A stretch of DNA of 64,000 bases from Planoprotostelium fungivorum (lineage: Eukaryota > Evosea > Variosea > Cavosteliida > Cavosteliaceae), in assembly GCA_003024175.1 (NCBI GenBank), contig MDYQ01000024.1:1-64000 (forward strand), read 5' to 3'. A program made the position numbers and the translations under genes. Below the pieces are notes generated by a model, which was given only the letters and a program-made list of their open reading frames with translations, was not told the origin of the DNA and made no database searches. Position 1 is the stretch's first letter, and the number at the start of each line of letters is the position of its first letter. Positions 47,697 through 59,712 of the stretch are shown in pieces.

Positions 47697-49149
47697 TCAC
47701 CAGAAGGGTCTGATCACGTGAACACATGTACCGTCTTCGGTGTGAAGCGTGGTTTCTTCTACCTTTTCGTTCACATGTTCCAATCTGACCTGAACATTTT
47801 CACAGAAAATTCTCCGTCGACAGACTCACCATGGCCAAACCGAACCGTCCCGCCTGAATCGTCTCAATAAATTGAAGCGTTGTAGATGGACCCACCGTCT
47901 CGTATACCTTTCCTGATTTCTTCTCGGTCGATGATGTCAGCGTCTTGCCTCGTTGTAGTGTCGACGTTCTGTCGACAAGTTGCGATATTTCTCCGATATC
48001 TTTGTCGTACAGGCCTTCGGATAATTTCTCTCCGTCCTCACCTGCAGCCACCGCCACCACCGGAAGAATCTTCTTACGTATGACACCTGCCCACGTCACA
48101 CCATGTCATGTATGATATCATACCCATGTGATGTGTTCGATTCGTCAGCTCTTGGCCGATATAACAACCCTTATTGAAGCTGACACCGTTCAGCTCCTCC
48201 ATCAAGTGTTCGAAGGGTAGAGCCTCTTCCCGCCAAAAACAGTCGTGGCCTTCGGGCACACCTGAAAAAATTTCGCGAAAGTTCTACGTCGACACACTCC
48301 CGCACCTTTTAGAATGCGATAGATCCGATACTCTTCCTCAGAAATTTCTCGGAAATCTCTCAGAATCTTCTCTGTGATATCGTGAGATGATGTCATATCG
48401 TCAGCACTTACCCTCTCCCTTCTGAACGATCACTCGATTTCCCATGAAATTTCCACGAGGATCTATTGGACAATCTGTACCCTCCAATTGTACGGTCTTA
48501 TCGTCTGAATGTCTCGAGTTCATCAGTGAATGTACGGAATAATCTTCCGTGACATTCGTAAAGTTGACTTTTGTTCTCAATTTAAACTTTTTCACGTGTT
48601 CCAATACGGCCTGATGCGGTCACGTTCGAAGGTGAGACGATGCACTCACCTCGGCACCGATTCGACCATCTACATCGAGGATGTATCTGCCTGGGTGAGC
48701 TGTCGACGAGGAAAATACTCGGAAGATTCACCCCTTGTCGAGGTCCGTTGGATCAGTTGGGTGGACGAAAGCGTCGAAGACGATTCGACCGGCTGAAGTC
48801 ATGAAGCTGGTATAGACGATGCCAGGTTTGACTTCTGATGAAGGATCGACCTTTTGTGCCTGTGGAAGATGAGAAGAAGGAGGTGTCGTGGGTTCACCGT
48901 GTGGCTGCTGTCGCTCTTAAGATCGGGTCTGTGGATGAGATTGAGATTGGTGCTGATTAGATTCTGAATGAAACGGAATGAGTCTAAGCCATCGATACGA
49001 ATTAAGGAACGGTTGAGGCGAGAGTGATATCCTGCACGTGTATCAGTGGTCGTTTTGATGATGTGTATGTTCACCCTTGTGGCTGGTAGAATGGCTGGTA
49101 TATCGTCTGAGTATCGAATGATAAGATAGAGCGCTCGCGTTGTTCGCAT
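47697..49149 (-). CDS. IBA57: IBA57/CAF17 iron-sulfur cluster assembly factor, mitochondrial
   Basis: The folate-binding YgfZ/GcvT-like protein helps build mitochondrial 4Fe-4S clusters. The diagnostic motif is present: [19 protein letters not shown], joined by splicing to [12 protein letters not shown]. Earlier segments fit the family: [40 protein letters not shown] and [18 protein letters not shown]. The start at [19 protein letters not shown] gives a plausible mitochondrial presequence. It ends CVHVIRPFW. About nine introns; several carry CGTTGTAG. Confidence 0.9.
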
Positions 49150-49363
49150 CTGATGTTACATCAGGTGATTGGATGCGGTTGGCATCGAGCAAACCCACAC
49201 AGACAGCCGTTTCGAGATAACACTCTAGCTCCAAGGATACCTCGATTCATTCGTCTAATAGATGTGCGTGATGTCAATCTTCCAATGATGACGATCGATG
49301 ATGCGATATTTACAGAAAAGATTTAAATACATTCAAATCGAATATCATACAACTATGCACACT

Positions 49364-50707
49364 TTATCCCTCTTTCTTGGACGTGATCGTCTCAGCTTGT
49401 TCCATCATCTTGACCATGGCTCTCAATGCCGTGATCTGTGTGACCGCCCCGATGAGACACAAGTATTGGATCCTCCTCTGCACTTCTCTCGACACACAAG
49501 CTCTCCAGATGAGTTCCTCCGTCTCTTCCGTCTTCCATTCTTGAGTCGGCAAGTGTTGCAGCATGGTGAGGGCTTCCGAGAAGTCCATCTGTTTGAGCTG
49601 GTGTCTGAACTTGAGAATGAGGCTGGCACAGAGGTGGAAGTGAAAGTCGGACATGTGATGCTCTCCCTCTGCGATGTAGGTGTCCCATATTCGCGAGACC
49701 GATGAGAGGTCAAATTCTCGAGTGAGGAGACACAACATCCATCGCACGGCAAACTGCATCATCATGACTCCCTCTCGGTCGAAATGTTCCAACAGGGGTT
49801 CTAAGGATGTGTGAGATGGGAATGTGTCGGTGATGGATGGACTCACCGTCGATGGTCTCAACGACGTCTCGAACTCGATGGAGTGCTGCCTCCATTCCGA
49901 TGTTGAGGTTGTCCGTGTGATAGTGCTTCATGCCATCCATAAAGATGGAAAAGCACCAGTATGTGTCGGCTTCCAATTGAGAACAAGATTGAGCGTCGAG
50001 CATATTCTCGCTGTAGCGAGAGGGCTCCACGTACCATGAGAGGAGAACTAACATCATCTGGCAGCAGACATCGGTCAACCCCTGGAAATAAGTTGTGTAC
50101 TCGTTCTCCATGGACCATATGTACAGTGTTCGTCTCATGATCTGCCTCCATGTTACGAGATAAAAAACGTCATCATGGTCACCTGTTGGAGTCTAACATC
50201 TTCGAGACAATTCCCCTCCAAACCTCTCGGAATGGTTCGAGGAATGTCTAAATCGATCTGCATCATGGTCGATTCATCTTCTGCGGCGTCTTTGAAGTAG
50301 GAGAGGGTCAGCTCAAAATAACGCGACCGCTTCCTCTCCAATGCTTGCAGACGATATTGTGATTCACAGGGAACATATCCCAAGAGAATCTGCCAGCAGA
50401 GAGGACGGACCTTTAGAATGTATGAGATGGATGGACGTCGCATCGAGAATGGACTTACCTGTTCTGGAATACCTTTCCATGATGCGGATCGCAGCTCTTC
50501 GAAATCGATCACGGGCCGAGCCAAGATCTGTAAAAATGCATCCAACTTTCTCTCCTCATCCTGATTGACGACAGCGACCGACAGACAGCTCTCCTGAAGG
50601 TTCTGTGTCCGAACGGAAGGGGGACTCAACTGTCCATCTGTCCTCCTCTTCTGTCCTTTTGGGAAGAAGTCTTGTATGAATGTCTGCAATCTCCACAGTT
50701 TGTTCAT
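49364..50707 (-). CDS. TBC1D22-like: TBC-domain Rab GTPase-activating protein, TBC1D22-like
   Basis: The TBC domain is nearly complete. LARPVIDFEELRSASWKGIP leads to VRPLCWQILLGYVPCESQYR, a TBC1D22 hallmark, and then QIDLDIPRTIPRG supplies the Arg finger and YFQGLTDVCCQMM the Gln finger. WSMENEYTTYFQ, FDREGVMMMQFAVRWMLCLL and SRIWDTYIAEG complete the fold. The N-terminus has a short polar stretch with KGQKRRTDGQLSPP. Five exons. It probably accelerates GTP hydrolysis on a Golgi or endosomal Rab. Confidence 0.92.
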
Positions 50708-52540
50708 CGTGTTGTGATGAGCGGAGGGAGGTGATGCTTTGTGGGGTTGTTGTTTTCGAAGATGATGAAGGTTCCGATTTCAATGAATTCAATTTCCAAT
50801 AAATGGAAAAGTCATACTACACCGACAGCATTTTATTTGTCTTTATTCAACGATATTCATCAGTGAACAATGAGAGAATAGAATGGTTAGAGATTGATAG
50901 ATAGCATGCGAAAAAGAGCTGGATGACGATATCATTTCGAATTCCGTGTCATTCGCTTGCAATCTCGATCGATTGGCTTCTGATCATCTTGAACTGAATA
51001 GAGACATTTTCTTCTTTTTCTTTATTCGAGTGTCTGTGGTCTTGACTGAAAACCTACTCGACGAACGTAGGGAAAATCGGACCATCAGAATTTAGCGTCG
51101 ATGCACTCTTCTCCTTATCCATGATCATCCATTAGCAATTGATCCAGGCTCATCGTCAGAATATCTGCACTCCCACCTGTCCATAGACTCACCTGAGAAG
51201 AAAGTGTCAGTCGAGAAGATCATCTAGCTCACCTGTTCGCCTCTGGTCTTGCTAAAAATGAACGCACAGCCCCGCAGCCTGTCGGGGTGCGTACTGTTGC
51301 CGTCACTTGTTTTCCTCCAGATTTCCACACAATCTACCCAGAATGACGTAATTCGTACGAAATTTCACGCTTTTCGTCATAACAATTAGGGTGTCCGCGT
51401 CTCTCCCGGCATTTGTATTCAATCTACGGTTATTACCGCAGCCGTCGCGTCAAGATGCCGAGAAAGGATTCCTCACACAGCTGGCGGTTCCGGCAAGCCA
51501 TTTTCAGCTCAGCACGCAGAGGAACAAGCCAACAACAGCTTGACAGCCACAACATCCATGGAACATCCTCACTTGGATCTCGATTGAGACACTAGTCGTA
51601 ACGGCCGAACGCATCCCCTCACAAGATCTCTTCTGATCAAGAACATATGAGTTTACATCTTCTTTGGAATCTCACGGGATCCCACTCCTAGAGCCAACCT
51701 CTTCACTGCCCCAACGACTTAGACAAGATCTCTAATGGAATCATCATACGGACTCGACACCTCCAAGAGGACTCATTTGCACGAGAGAAGACAAGAACGT
51801 GTCCCCAGCCGCCTCCAACGACCATCTCAAACGACAGTGATCACAAGTAGCGTCTGCTCTCCTCTTTAGAGGATGAACACATACTGTTGTCCCTGAGTTG
51901 GCGATGTGAGGTGACGGTGTTGCTACCATCAGTCAGACCGACAACTGATGGATGATGTACGGCCAGTATGGCCTTCGGGCAGAAGACCGTATTGTGCGGC
52001 CCAAGCGAATGCTCACGTTTTTTTAATTTGCGGTATGATAACGCAAAATCACTATCGTCTTCTTAACGCGCTTTTTAAAAAATGTAAGCATTCGCTTGGG
52101 CCGCACAATATGTCATTGCATCGACCGCACAGATGATTCACAAACGTGATTGATTCTGGCCGGAGTATGAGATCCTTTCGAGGGTCTCTACGATGAAGGC
52201 AGGCGAGTGTCTGACGAGGCTGTGGTGTACGGAGTATGGCCGTACCCAGCCCAGATAGAGCATCGGCGTTCCTGCTCATTCTGACGGTGCTACGAGACAA
52301 TCGACTGCGTAGATGATGACAACTTCGAATAAATTGAACTGCGTCGGATCTGTTTTCCTTCTTATCTTTCTCTCTTTCCACCTCAACATCGCGTGAGATG
52401 AGTCGATCAACTGTATAGACTTGAGATATGAAGGGTGTGCACGCCAAACGAGGGGTCGTTCACACACTTTACCGTCCTACTCACACCTCTAAAACAACTA
52501 ACCCATTTGATGTCTGAAATCATCACAGTTTATGTACACT
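50708..52540. other. gene-poor stretch of 1.8 kb
   Basis: No open frame here has a recognisable product or intron motifs. It holds the fold-back element at 51990-52110 and scattered AATAAA-like signals near 50800-50850. A small GC hairpin (CCCCG...CGGGG) lies near 51270-51290. Confidence 0.45.
51990..52110. repeat. 121-bp fold-back element with perfect 24-bp inverted arms
   Basis: The arms 51990-52013 (TATTGTGCGGCCC...) and 52087-52110 (...GGGCCGCACAATA) are exact reverse complements around a 73-bp A/T-rich centre. No clear target duplication is visible. It could be a tiny MITE-like element or a bidirectional terminator. Confidence 0.75.
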
Positions 52541-54847
52541 CTATTGGTTCAGAATCAGATCGTTCCCCGTTCGGACGGTGAGATCAGATGCCACGTCTTC
52601 TAAATGGAAAGGCAGATGAATTGGATGAGAGACCCCGTGAGAGATCATTCCGACGTTCATCATGTTGTGTGATGACCCCACGACGACCGATGCTTGAGAC
52701 GATGGGGTTGCGATGGACACTGATGATGGAGAAAAACTCAGCGAGGAGAGGATGTTGGTTGGGGGTGGGAGCTGGATGCCCAGATTGGCTCGCGGTAAGA
52801 TCGTCGGCGCTGCGCCAGAGTCAGATGATGATGATGGTTGATGAGAAGAGTGACGATGATGATGTGACCGATGAGATCATGTGATGTGATCGATGTAATC
52901 ATGTGATGATTGTTTTGAGACGTGATGCAATGGATCATCTGATGTCCATACCTGCCACAAAATTCGACGGTTCCTCATCGAACCGTGATGGTACGGCAAT
53001 AGCCAGAGAGGGGTCCACCTCTACACCCTCTTCCGCTGATGGCGGCGTCTTGTCTTCGTGATAGCAGGGAAATGAGAAGCCGATCTTCTTCAGTTTCTCG
53101 TGCTTCCATTCCGCCAATTTTCCTTCTTTTTTCGATTTGCGCTGAGTGCGAGCCCACAGGTGCAATTTCTTATCCGTCTGAGGCACATGGTCATGATGGA
53201 TGAAGAACATGATGTGATGATAGGTGATGTGAGATCAGGGAGCTGATGATGAATAGCATCGATGATGATGGAGCTGATGATGATGTTGGCAATGTCGATC
53301 GAGATGATGACGTGATGCTCGTGATGATGCCGATCGAAATGTATGAAATAAGCATGTTCACCTTGATGGGAACGAAAACGTGGTCGTGCTCCTTCCCAAA
53401 CTGCTTCAACCGTTTATACATGACCTTCCAATTCGCGTCTGATTTCTTCTGCTTCGGCGGGGGAAATTGCTCTCCCATGATCCCCACGAACATCAATTCC
53501 TCTCCGAAAATGCCTCCGTCGCCGTCCATGTCTGTCATCGTCACCCTCTACAACGTTGTAGATCGATCTCTCACCCACTACCTCTGGATCTTCGTGTATG
53601 ATGGAGGCGATGGTGTTGACGCTCCTCCTCTTCTTCCCGATGTCTTTCAGCGGGGTACCACCACCTATGCTCTTTGGCGTCACACCAACTTCTTCCAGTT
53701 TTCTTATCCTGCACTTTGATAATTTTCCACTCCTCCAGCTGTTCATCTGAGTCCAGATCCAATTGAAGAGCTTCGGGTCCCTCTCTTTGTCGACGCAGAC
53801 TGCACCCGTTTTGGACCTGAGACGTCAATTCTGGCGGGAAAACGGTTTTGGGACTCACTTGAGTTCGACGATCTGCTGGTACATGTCGTCCCAAAAGTAC
53901 TCAAAGTGGACGCCGAGATCGCTCAGTAGCATCTGCCTCTCTTCGTTCAACTTTCCCTTTCTGAAATTATTCTTCTGGCGATGCAGCCACGAGTAGAGCT
54001 GTGGTTGATTCATATAAGAAGGGTTCGAGTGTCCCTGCTGTCGCTTGAACTCTTTCAGCTCTTCGTATTTCTTCGACCAGAACTCGATGGCGTCGCTGCC
54101 GGGGTAGAATGACTTGTCGCTTTTTCTGGTGGAGGTGAGATGAAGAGGGATTGGAGGGGGATGAAACGCTCACTCGTACTCCTCGTTTGATCGCCCCAGG
54201 AGAAACTGTAATGGAGTCAGATGGGTGATGTCGATGAGTCATATCACCATCAGACGAGCGGGATCCGGTCTCGATCTCTTTCGTTTTGTCCTGATGTTCA
54301 TTCAGACGCAATCTGGAACAGGATCTCACGTATACTGCAATTGTCCATCTTCATCGAACGAATCTGATATATCCTCCCTCTCTTCACTTCTGTTGCTGCC
54401 ATTCGAGTACTCGTCAAAATGTCTAAGTGCATTCTCCTCTCCGTCTGTTGTTTCGTTGGAAGAATCGTCAAATTCCTCAGGAGTGACATAGTCCAGTGCG
54501 CTGAAAGAGGGCAATGATTGACTCAACAGTGGTGTATGATGTGATGGCGTATTTGAAGCGACCATAACTGGAGGTAAAATGTAATCTGATGCTTCGACTG
54601 TCTCTTCCGTTCCATCGAGATTGGGCAAGAGAAAGTGAGAATGGTCGTCGATGCTGGTCGTTTCTACGTCTAAAGGGCTGAGAGGATTGAGGTCGACTAC
54701 TATTTCGTCTTTCTGATAGACACTGATTCGAGGAAGAGGACCATCGTGGAGTGGACTGTATGTGATATCCGGAAGTATCAGTGGATCGATCGGCCTGAAC
54801 GTGTCTCTGTTGATGTCGAGCCTTCCCTCTTCGAGAGAGTCAGACAT
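52541..54847 (-). CDS. protein with three helicase-associated (HA) domains, no helicase
   Basis: An acidic, disordered N-terminal half (MSDSLEEGRLDINRDTF to SDSFDEDGQLQYT) is followed by three HA-type helical repeats: EFKRQQGHSNPSY...LYSWLHRQKNNFRKGK, DPKLFNWIWTQMNSWRSGKL, and KQFGKEHDHVFVPIK...LHLWARTQRKSKKEGK. Each ends in the (I/L)GV/IGF helix start typical of the domain. A Ser/Pro-rich tail after a long intron (about 52802-52950) ends NDLILNQ. HA domains are found in some viral and protist helicases and as tandem arrays in diatoms and are thought to bind nucleic acid. The intron at 53532-53581 carries CTACAACGTTGTAGA. Confidence 0.7.
53532..53581 (-). repeat. 50-nt intron with a CTACAACGTTGTAGA palindrome
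   Basis: The intron begins GTAGTGGGTGAGAGATCGAT, continues into the palindrome, and ends GACGATGACAG. It sits between IIHEDPE and DMDGDGGIF in the HA-domain gene. Confidence 0.8.
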
Positions 54848-55231
54848 GGGTGGTGCTCCGTCTCCAATGTGATGTGCTAATCGATGTAGATGCCGAGACG
54901 TCTCGGTCCAAAATATTGCTCCGACAGGTCACCCTCCTGTCTTCTTCTATGATTGCGAAGAAGGCTCCACACCCCCTAAAGACATCTGTCGCTGTTGCAG
55001 CTATAGCTGCACCCCTCTCTGGGATGCAGACTTTTCCTTCCACGTGAAGGGCCATCTCGTGGTAAGAGCACGTACATACGATCACGACACTACAGAGAAC
55101 GGTGAGTATAGATGGTATAGAGGAGAGGTCAGCTGCTGAATCGGCAGCCAGCAACGTCGATAAATCTTGGTCGCTTGTTTACCGCCGTTTTCCTTCCTAA
55201 CGGAAACACGTCTCATCACTGCATTCCGCCG
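54848..55231. other. intergenic region between divergent genes
   Basis: 384 bp between two divergent starts. A minus-strand frame of 104 codons (54840-55154) contains a hydrophobic stretch but overlaps the promoter and gene start, so I do not call it. Confidence 0.4.
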
Positions 55232-58167
55232 ATGAATGGAAGGGGAGACCATTCACAGAATGGAGACAGTAATCACAGTACACCAAGAAAAGGCCCATGG
55301 TTAGACGACTCTCTCCTCTGGCCACATCATGATGTCAGCCAAGACGTGCACGAATTGAGTCCTAGAACTTCATATTGGAATCGACCGAGTTCGCCTCTGC
55401 ACAGGAGTGCACTACGATCCGCATCCCATCAAGATAGGAGTGACGGCTCTCCCGACTTGAACGCTCTCAGACGCCTGCAATTCAAGGACTCTCCAAAAGT
55501 CACAGCAGCATCACAGAATGATACATCATTCAAGGAAATGGAATCGGTAAGGAACATACAGACAGATCCAATCACAATCTATACCTACTCTCACAACCTT
55601 GTCACGCCAGAAACCGTTTCTTGACGTGTCTTCTTGTTGGATGTTCGACTGACACTCACAGACCATCACCAATCTCAGGATCGAAAACTTCAACCTGAGA
55701 ATGATGATCACCAACATGGAGGAACAGCAGAGAAATATGTTTCACTCTTACGGTGGAACCATTGGAGATGAAGAATTACACGAGATACTCCATCAGGTCC
55801 ACCCCTCCATCTCGATGATGTTGGACTGAAACCCCACAGAACAACGGATTGAGAACCCAAATGTGTGAGATGAAAAACATATTACACTTGGCCAAGGAAG
55901 AGATCGATCGGCTCAGTCTCATTGCAGCCGGAAAGAGGTGAGAACTCATCCATGTCATGACTCTCACGTCGCACCGCAGCAGCAACGGATCGAATCCAGA
56001 ATTAGAGAACGAATTACAAGAGGCAATCAAAGAAGTGAGCTGAGAGTTATGTCTAAATTGACTCCGTTCAGGCGGCAGAGTCAAACGAGTTGGTGAAAAA
56101 ATTGGTGGAAGAGAATGAAGCGTTAGAACAAGAATTATCCGAAGAGAAATCACACAGCCGAGTGGGTCTCTCATCTTCATCGCGGTGTTCACACATCGCA
56201 GATCGCAGAAACGAGTTATCAGGAGGATCACGATGTGTACACGAGACGGGTGAGAGTGAAGAGACGTGAAGAGAAATTTGAAAGGTGTCCAGATTGAAGA
56301 GTTGTCCCAACAGTTGAAAGAGAGAGAAGAAGAGAAGGAGAAAATTGAAAGAGAGAGTGAAGAGAACAAGAGCGTTGCCGCTGAAGCCTTGGAGGAACTG
56401 GAGAAATCGGTGAAATCTCGTCGACGTGGAATTTTCACTGAAAAGTCGCAGCAACAGATGTGGAGGGAGAGAGAGGAGAGATTCAAAGAGAAAGAGAAGT
56501 CACTGATGAAACGTCTGACGATACTGAACGCACAATGTGAGAAAAACAGGAATCAAGAGGTGAATTTATTCTTCATCTACAATGATGACGAGTGATGACA
56601 TCATCACAGTCTGTCGATGAACAGAGAGACATGATGCAAGAAGCGCTACAGAATGCACACAAACAAGTGAGAAGGAGAAAATATGAAAATTAAATTGACG
56701 TCAGATATTACAATTGGAGAGCGAATTGGAACACAAGAGAGATCAAGATGTGAGATATCTGAAAATGATTCGAAAAACGAAGAAAAAATTGAAATCGTTG
56801 TAGAATGGACACGCTCCAGACGATGACGCTGAAGAGATGAGACAGAAGCTGATGTCCATGAGTCTAAAATTAGATCTCCTCTTCCGCAACGAAGACCATC
56901 AGGTACTCATCTTCACGAAATTTCATCCAAAATTCACCCTCTCAGAATGCCACGCACGAAGAGAAGGAATTGTTCCAAGGAACAGAAGAGGAAGAAGAAC
57001 TGCTGCACATGAGAGGAGCAGACCTGAAGACAGTAACATCCGACATATTACGCAAAATAGACGTCATTCAACAGCTATCCGATCGATCTCGAATGCAAGG
57101 CGACCGCATCAACGGCGACCTCAGACAGAAGAATCGGTGAAATTTCCGTGAAATCTACGTGAAATTTCTGACGGGGGTAGGTTGCTGGAGAATCAGAGGG
57201 AAGAAAATGACAGGAAAATGCGAGAGCTGACGAGAGAGCTATCCAGTCAGAGTCGTTCGCTGAATCGAAGCCGAGACGAATCGAAATTTCAAGACGAAAT
57301 CGAGAGGTACAAGCAACAGCTACACGACCTCCATTCGAAATTAGAGGCGACAGAGTACGAGAGAGATCTGGCCGACAGCGACAGAATTCGTTTGGAGCAG
57401 AAGTTGAAAGAGGCTGTCTTCAAGGTGACGACCGCCACCACCTCTAAAGAGGTCTACATTGTGAAACTGAAACATCGCAGTCGACCATGTGGGAAGAAGA
57501 AGTGTCGATGAGACATTCTGCCGCAGAGAACATCGAGAAGGAGAAGAACAGGAGACAGAGACAATACGAAGAAGAGAGAGAAGATAGCAATCATCGTAGA
57601 GAGAGTGAGAGGCAGAATCTGTTGACCTCTCACAAGAAGGAGATCGCTCGTATCAGGGAAGAGTATGCGGAAGAGGTGGAAGAGATAATCATTTTAAATT
57701 CATTTTAATGTGTTGTAGATCCACCGAATGAACGAGGACAACGAAGAGCTGAGACGGCTGCTGCTCATGAAGGAGAGGATGTCTTTAGAGGGTCGCACGG
57801 GTCGCTTCGAATCGAGTCTGGACGGTCGATACCTGTCGGGCAACGTGAGTGACAATCATCCTCTCTGCATCTCATCATGTCGCAGCTGTCCCCGAATCTG
57901 ACGATGGAAGACACGTCCATTCTCATCTCGAGGACGATGCGAACATCACGTCACGAGGATGATTGGCTGAACCAGATCTTGATCGCGAAACAAAAGTTGG
58001 AGAAGTGTTCGAGCGTCCAAAAGAAAGTGTTGAATCAGCTGGAGAAGAAGAGCAGAACGAGTCTGCAGGGAGTGAGCTGTCGTGATGATCGAGGGACGTA
58101 AAGAATGACGAAGATGCAGTTGGTCGAGGCGATCAGCGAGATCGAAAGAGACGACGACTTTACGTGA
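55232..58167 (+). CDS. CM1-motif (centrosomin/CDK5RAP2/Spc110-like) coiled-coil protein
   Basis: A disordered, Ser/Pro/His-rich N-terminus is spliced to TITNLRIENFNLRMMITNME, which fits the CM1 consensus (LKKENFNLKLRIxFLEE). HEILHQNNGLRTQMCEMKNI and LAKEEIDRLS follow. Nearly all of the remaining roughly 650 residues are predicted coiled coil (for example EELSQQLKEREEEKEKIERE and MLENQREENDRKMRELTREL), ending LVEAISEIERDDDFT. CM1 proteins recruit gamma-tubulin complexes to microtubule-organising centres. Around fourteen introns are inferred, mostly AT-richer than those elsewhere. The MTOC role is from the motif alone. Confidence 0.65.
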
Positions 58168-58291
58168 TGCGATAGAGGAAGGGAGAGGGACACAGACACA
58201 CTTGAGCGCGTCAGCAAGCATCGATGATCAATAGAACGAAACGTTCTTGTAATAACAACCATTGAACCTCGCATTCTTTTCTTCAATCACA

Positions 58292-59712
58292 ATGCAAGCG
58301 AAACCAGATGGGAGTATGTTCGATCAGAGACTGCACTGCCAAGCAAAAAGTCTCGTCGGCTGCACAGTAGTGATGAGAATCTCGACAGATGAAGATGGTA
58401 AAAGGAGAGATGATTATCGATGGAATTGATCGACATCAGGAAGAGAAAAATACCAAGTGTCAGGGGATCACAATCACCCAACGCCCTCTAAATTGACTTA
58501 TCCAACTTTTCAGATGATCCTTGTCTCTCCCGATGCCCTCGATCTCCTCTCTCAACCCAATTTTTCGGACGCACCGCTGGTCCTGCAGAGCAACTATGAT
58601 CTGTCCGAGTGCAATTTGAGCTTAACGACTGCCATGGTTCTCATCGAGCGAATCGGTGTCCCATTCGCGTGGTTTGTACACTCTTCCAGGGATTCTCTCG
58701 AGTACAACTACTTCTTGTCTTACATCAAGAGGAAATTACCCAGATGGATACCTTGTGCTGTGAGTCATTTCGTCTTTCTCATGCCCGTCATTGATGATCG
58801 TCATCGTGATCGGGATGAGATCATGGAGGTTGAGATGTTGATGAGCCTAGGTGTTGGCCGATTACGATGTGGCTGTACGGCAGGCAGCACAAGATTTATT
58901 TCCGATATCCACCCTGTACGGTGATCAGTTCCACTGGGTCCAAGCCATCGTCAAGTGGATGCAGTGGAACGGCTGCGGAGACTTTGTCGAAGAGATCATG
59001 CCTGAACTATCACTCGTCTGGTGGGCCAGAGCCACCGAATTCGAGACTCAATTGACCATCTTTGGTACAAAATGGATGCAGAAACTACCTCGATTCTGGG
59101 TGAGAAGAGGGACGAGATGGAAGGATGACGTGTGACAGGCTTCAATGCCCAGTGGATGGTATCTCCCACCACTCCTCCATCGGTGTGGGCCGGTTACGCC
59201 AGATCACAGTCAGATCCCTCCTCGACGGCCACCCTGGAGACGTGGTTCAAGCGTCTCAAGTCATTGGATCAAGAGAACAAGGCATCCATAGATAAGGTGA
59301 AGACGATGATGACGATGGTGATCGAGTGACGTCGTGATCAGGTCGTGTCGTTCTTGCGGAAAGAGTGGAAGCATTATTTTGTATTGATACCTTCCACACT
59401 GAGAGACGTTCTATCTAGAAGGGCAGTCTCGCAGGGGTTGGGCTACCTATCACAGGGAGGCCCCAACGGAAAGGTGAGAGCAGATTGTCTATACACCGAA
59501 CTGATGAGAGACAGGACGAAGAGATGATGGAGGGAAGATTGGACCAACACAATGGAATGGACGACCAAGGAGAAGAGTACACCGAGGCAGATTCCACAAT
59601 CGAACTGTCCCACCACAACTCTGAGATCCATCAGGATCAACAGGGCTCGGACCAGGGTGTCTCTCTGCCTCTCGTCGAGGATGGAAGTCAGAACGGCAAC
59701 CAGACGGAATAA
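58292..59712 (+). CDS. FLYWCH/MULE transposase-derived protein with spliced introns
   Basis: Exon 1 (MQAKPDGSMFDQRLHCQAKS, CTVVMRISTDEDG) is spliced to REKYQVSGDHNHPTPSK, giving a FLYWCH-like zinc knuckle (C, C, HNH). Then comes a MULE-type DDE fold: ALDLLSQPNFSDAPLVLQSN, SSRDSLEYNYFLSYIKRKLP, VLADYDVAVRQAAQDLFPIS, TLYGDQFHWVQAIVKWM. The ADYD and HW blocks mark the second acidic position and the following helix. A C-terminal acidic, Gln-rich tail ends NGNQTE. At least five introns occur. No terminal inverted repeats or target duplications were seen near the gene, which suggests a domesticated gene rather than a live transposon. Confidence 0.6.

Noticed and set aside
51240-51300. tRNA-like GC hairpin
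   Set aside because: One stem only, with no cloverleaf, anticodon arm or internal promoter boxes.
54840-55154. Minus-strand frame with a hydrophobic stretch
   Set aside because: It overlaps the start of the HA-domain gene and the divergent promoter; no homology seen.
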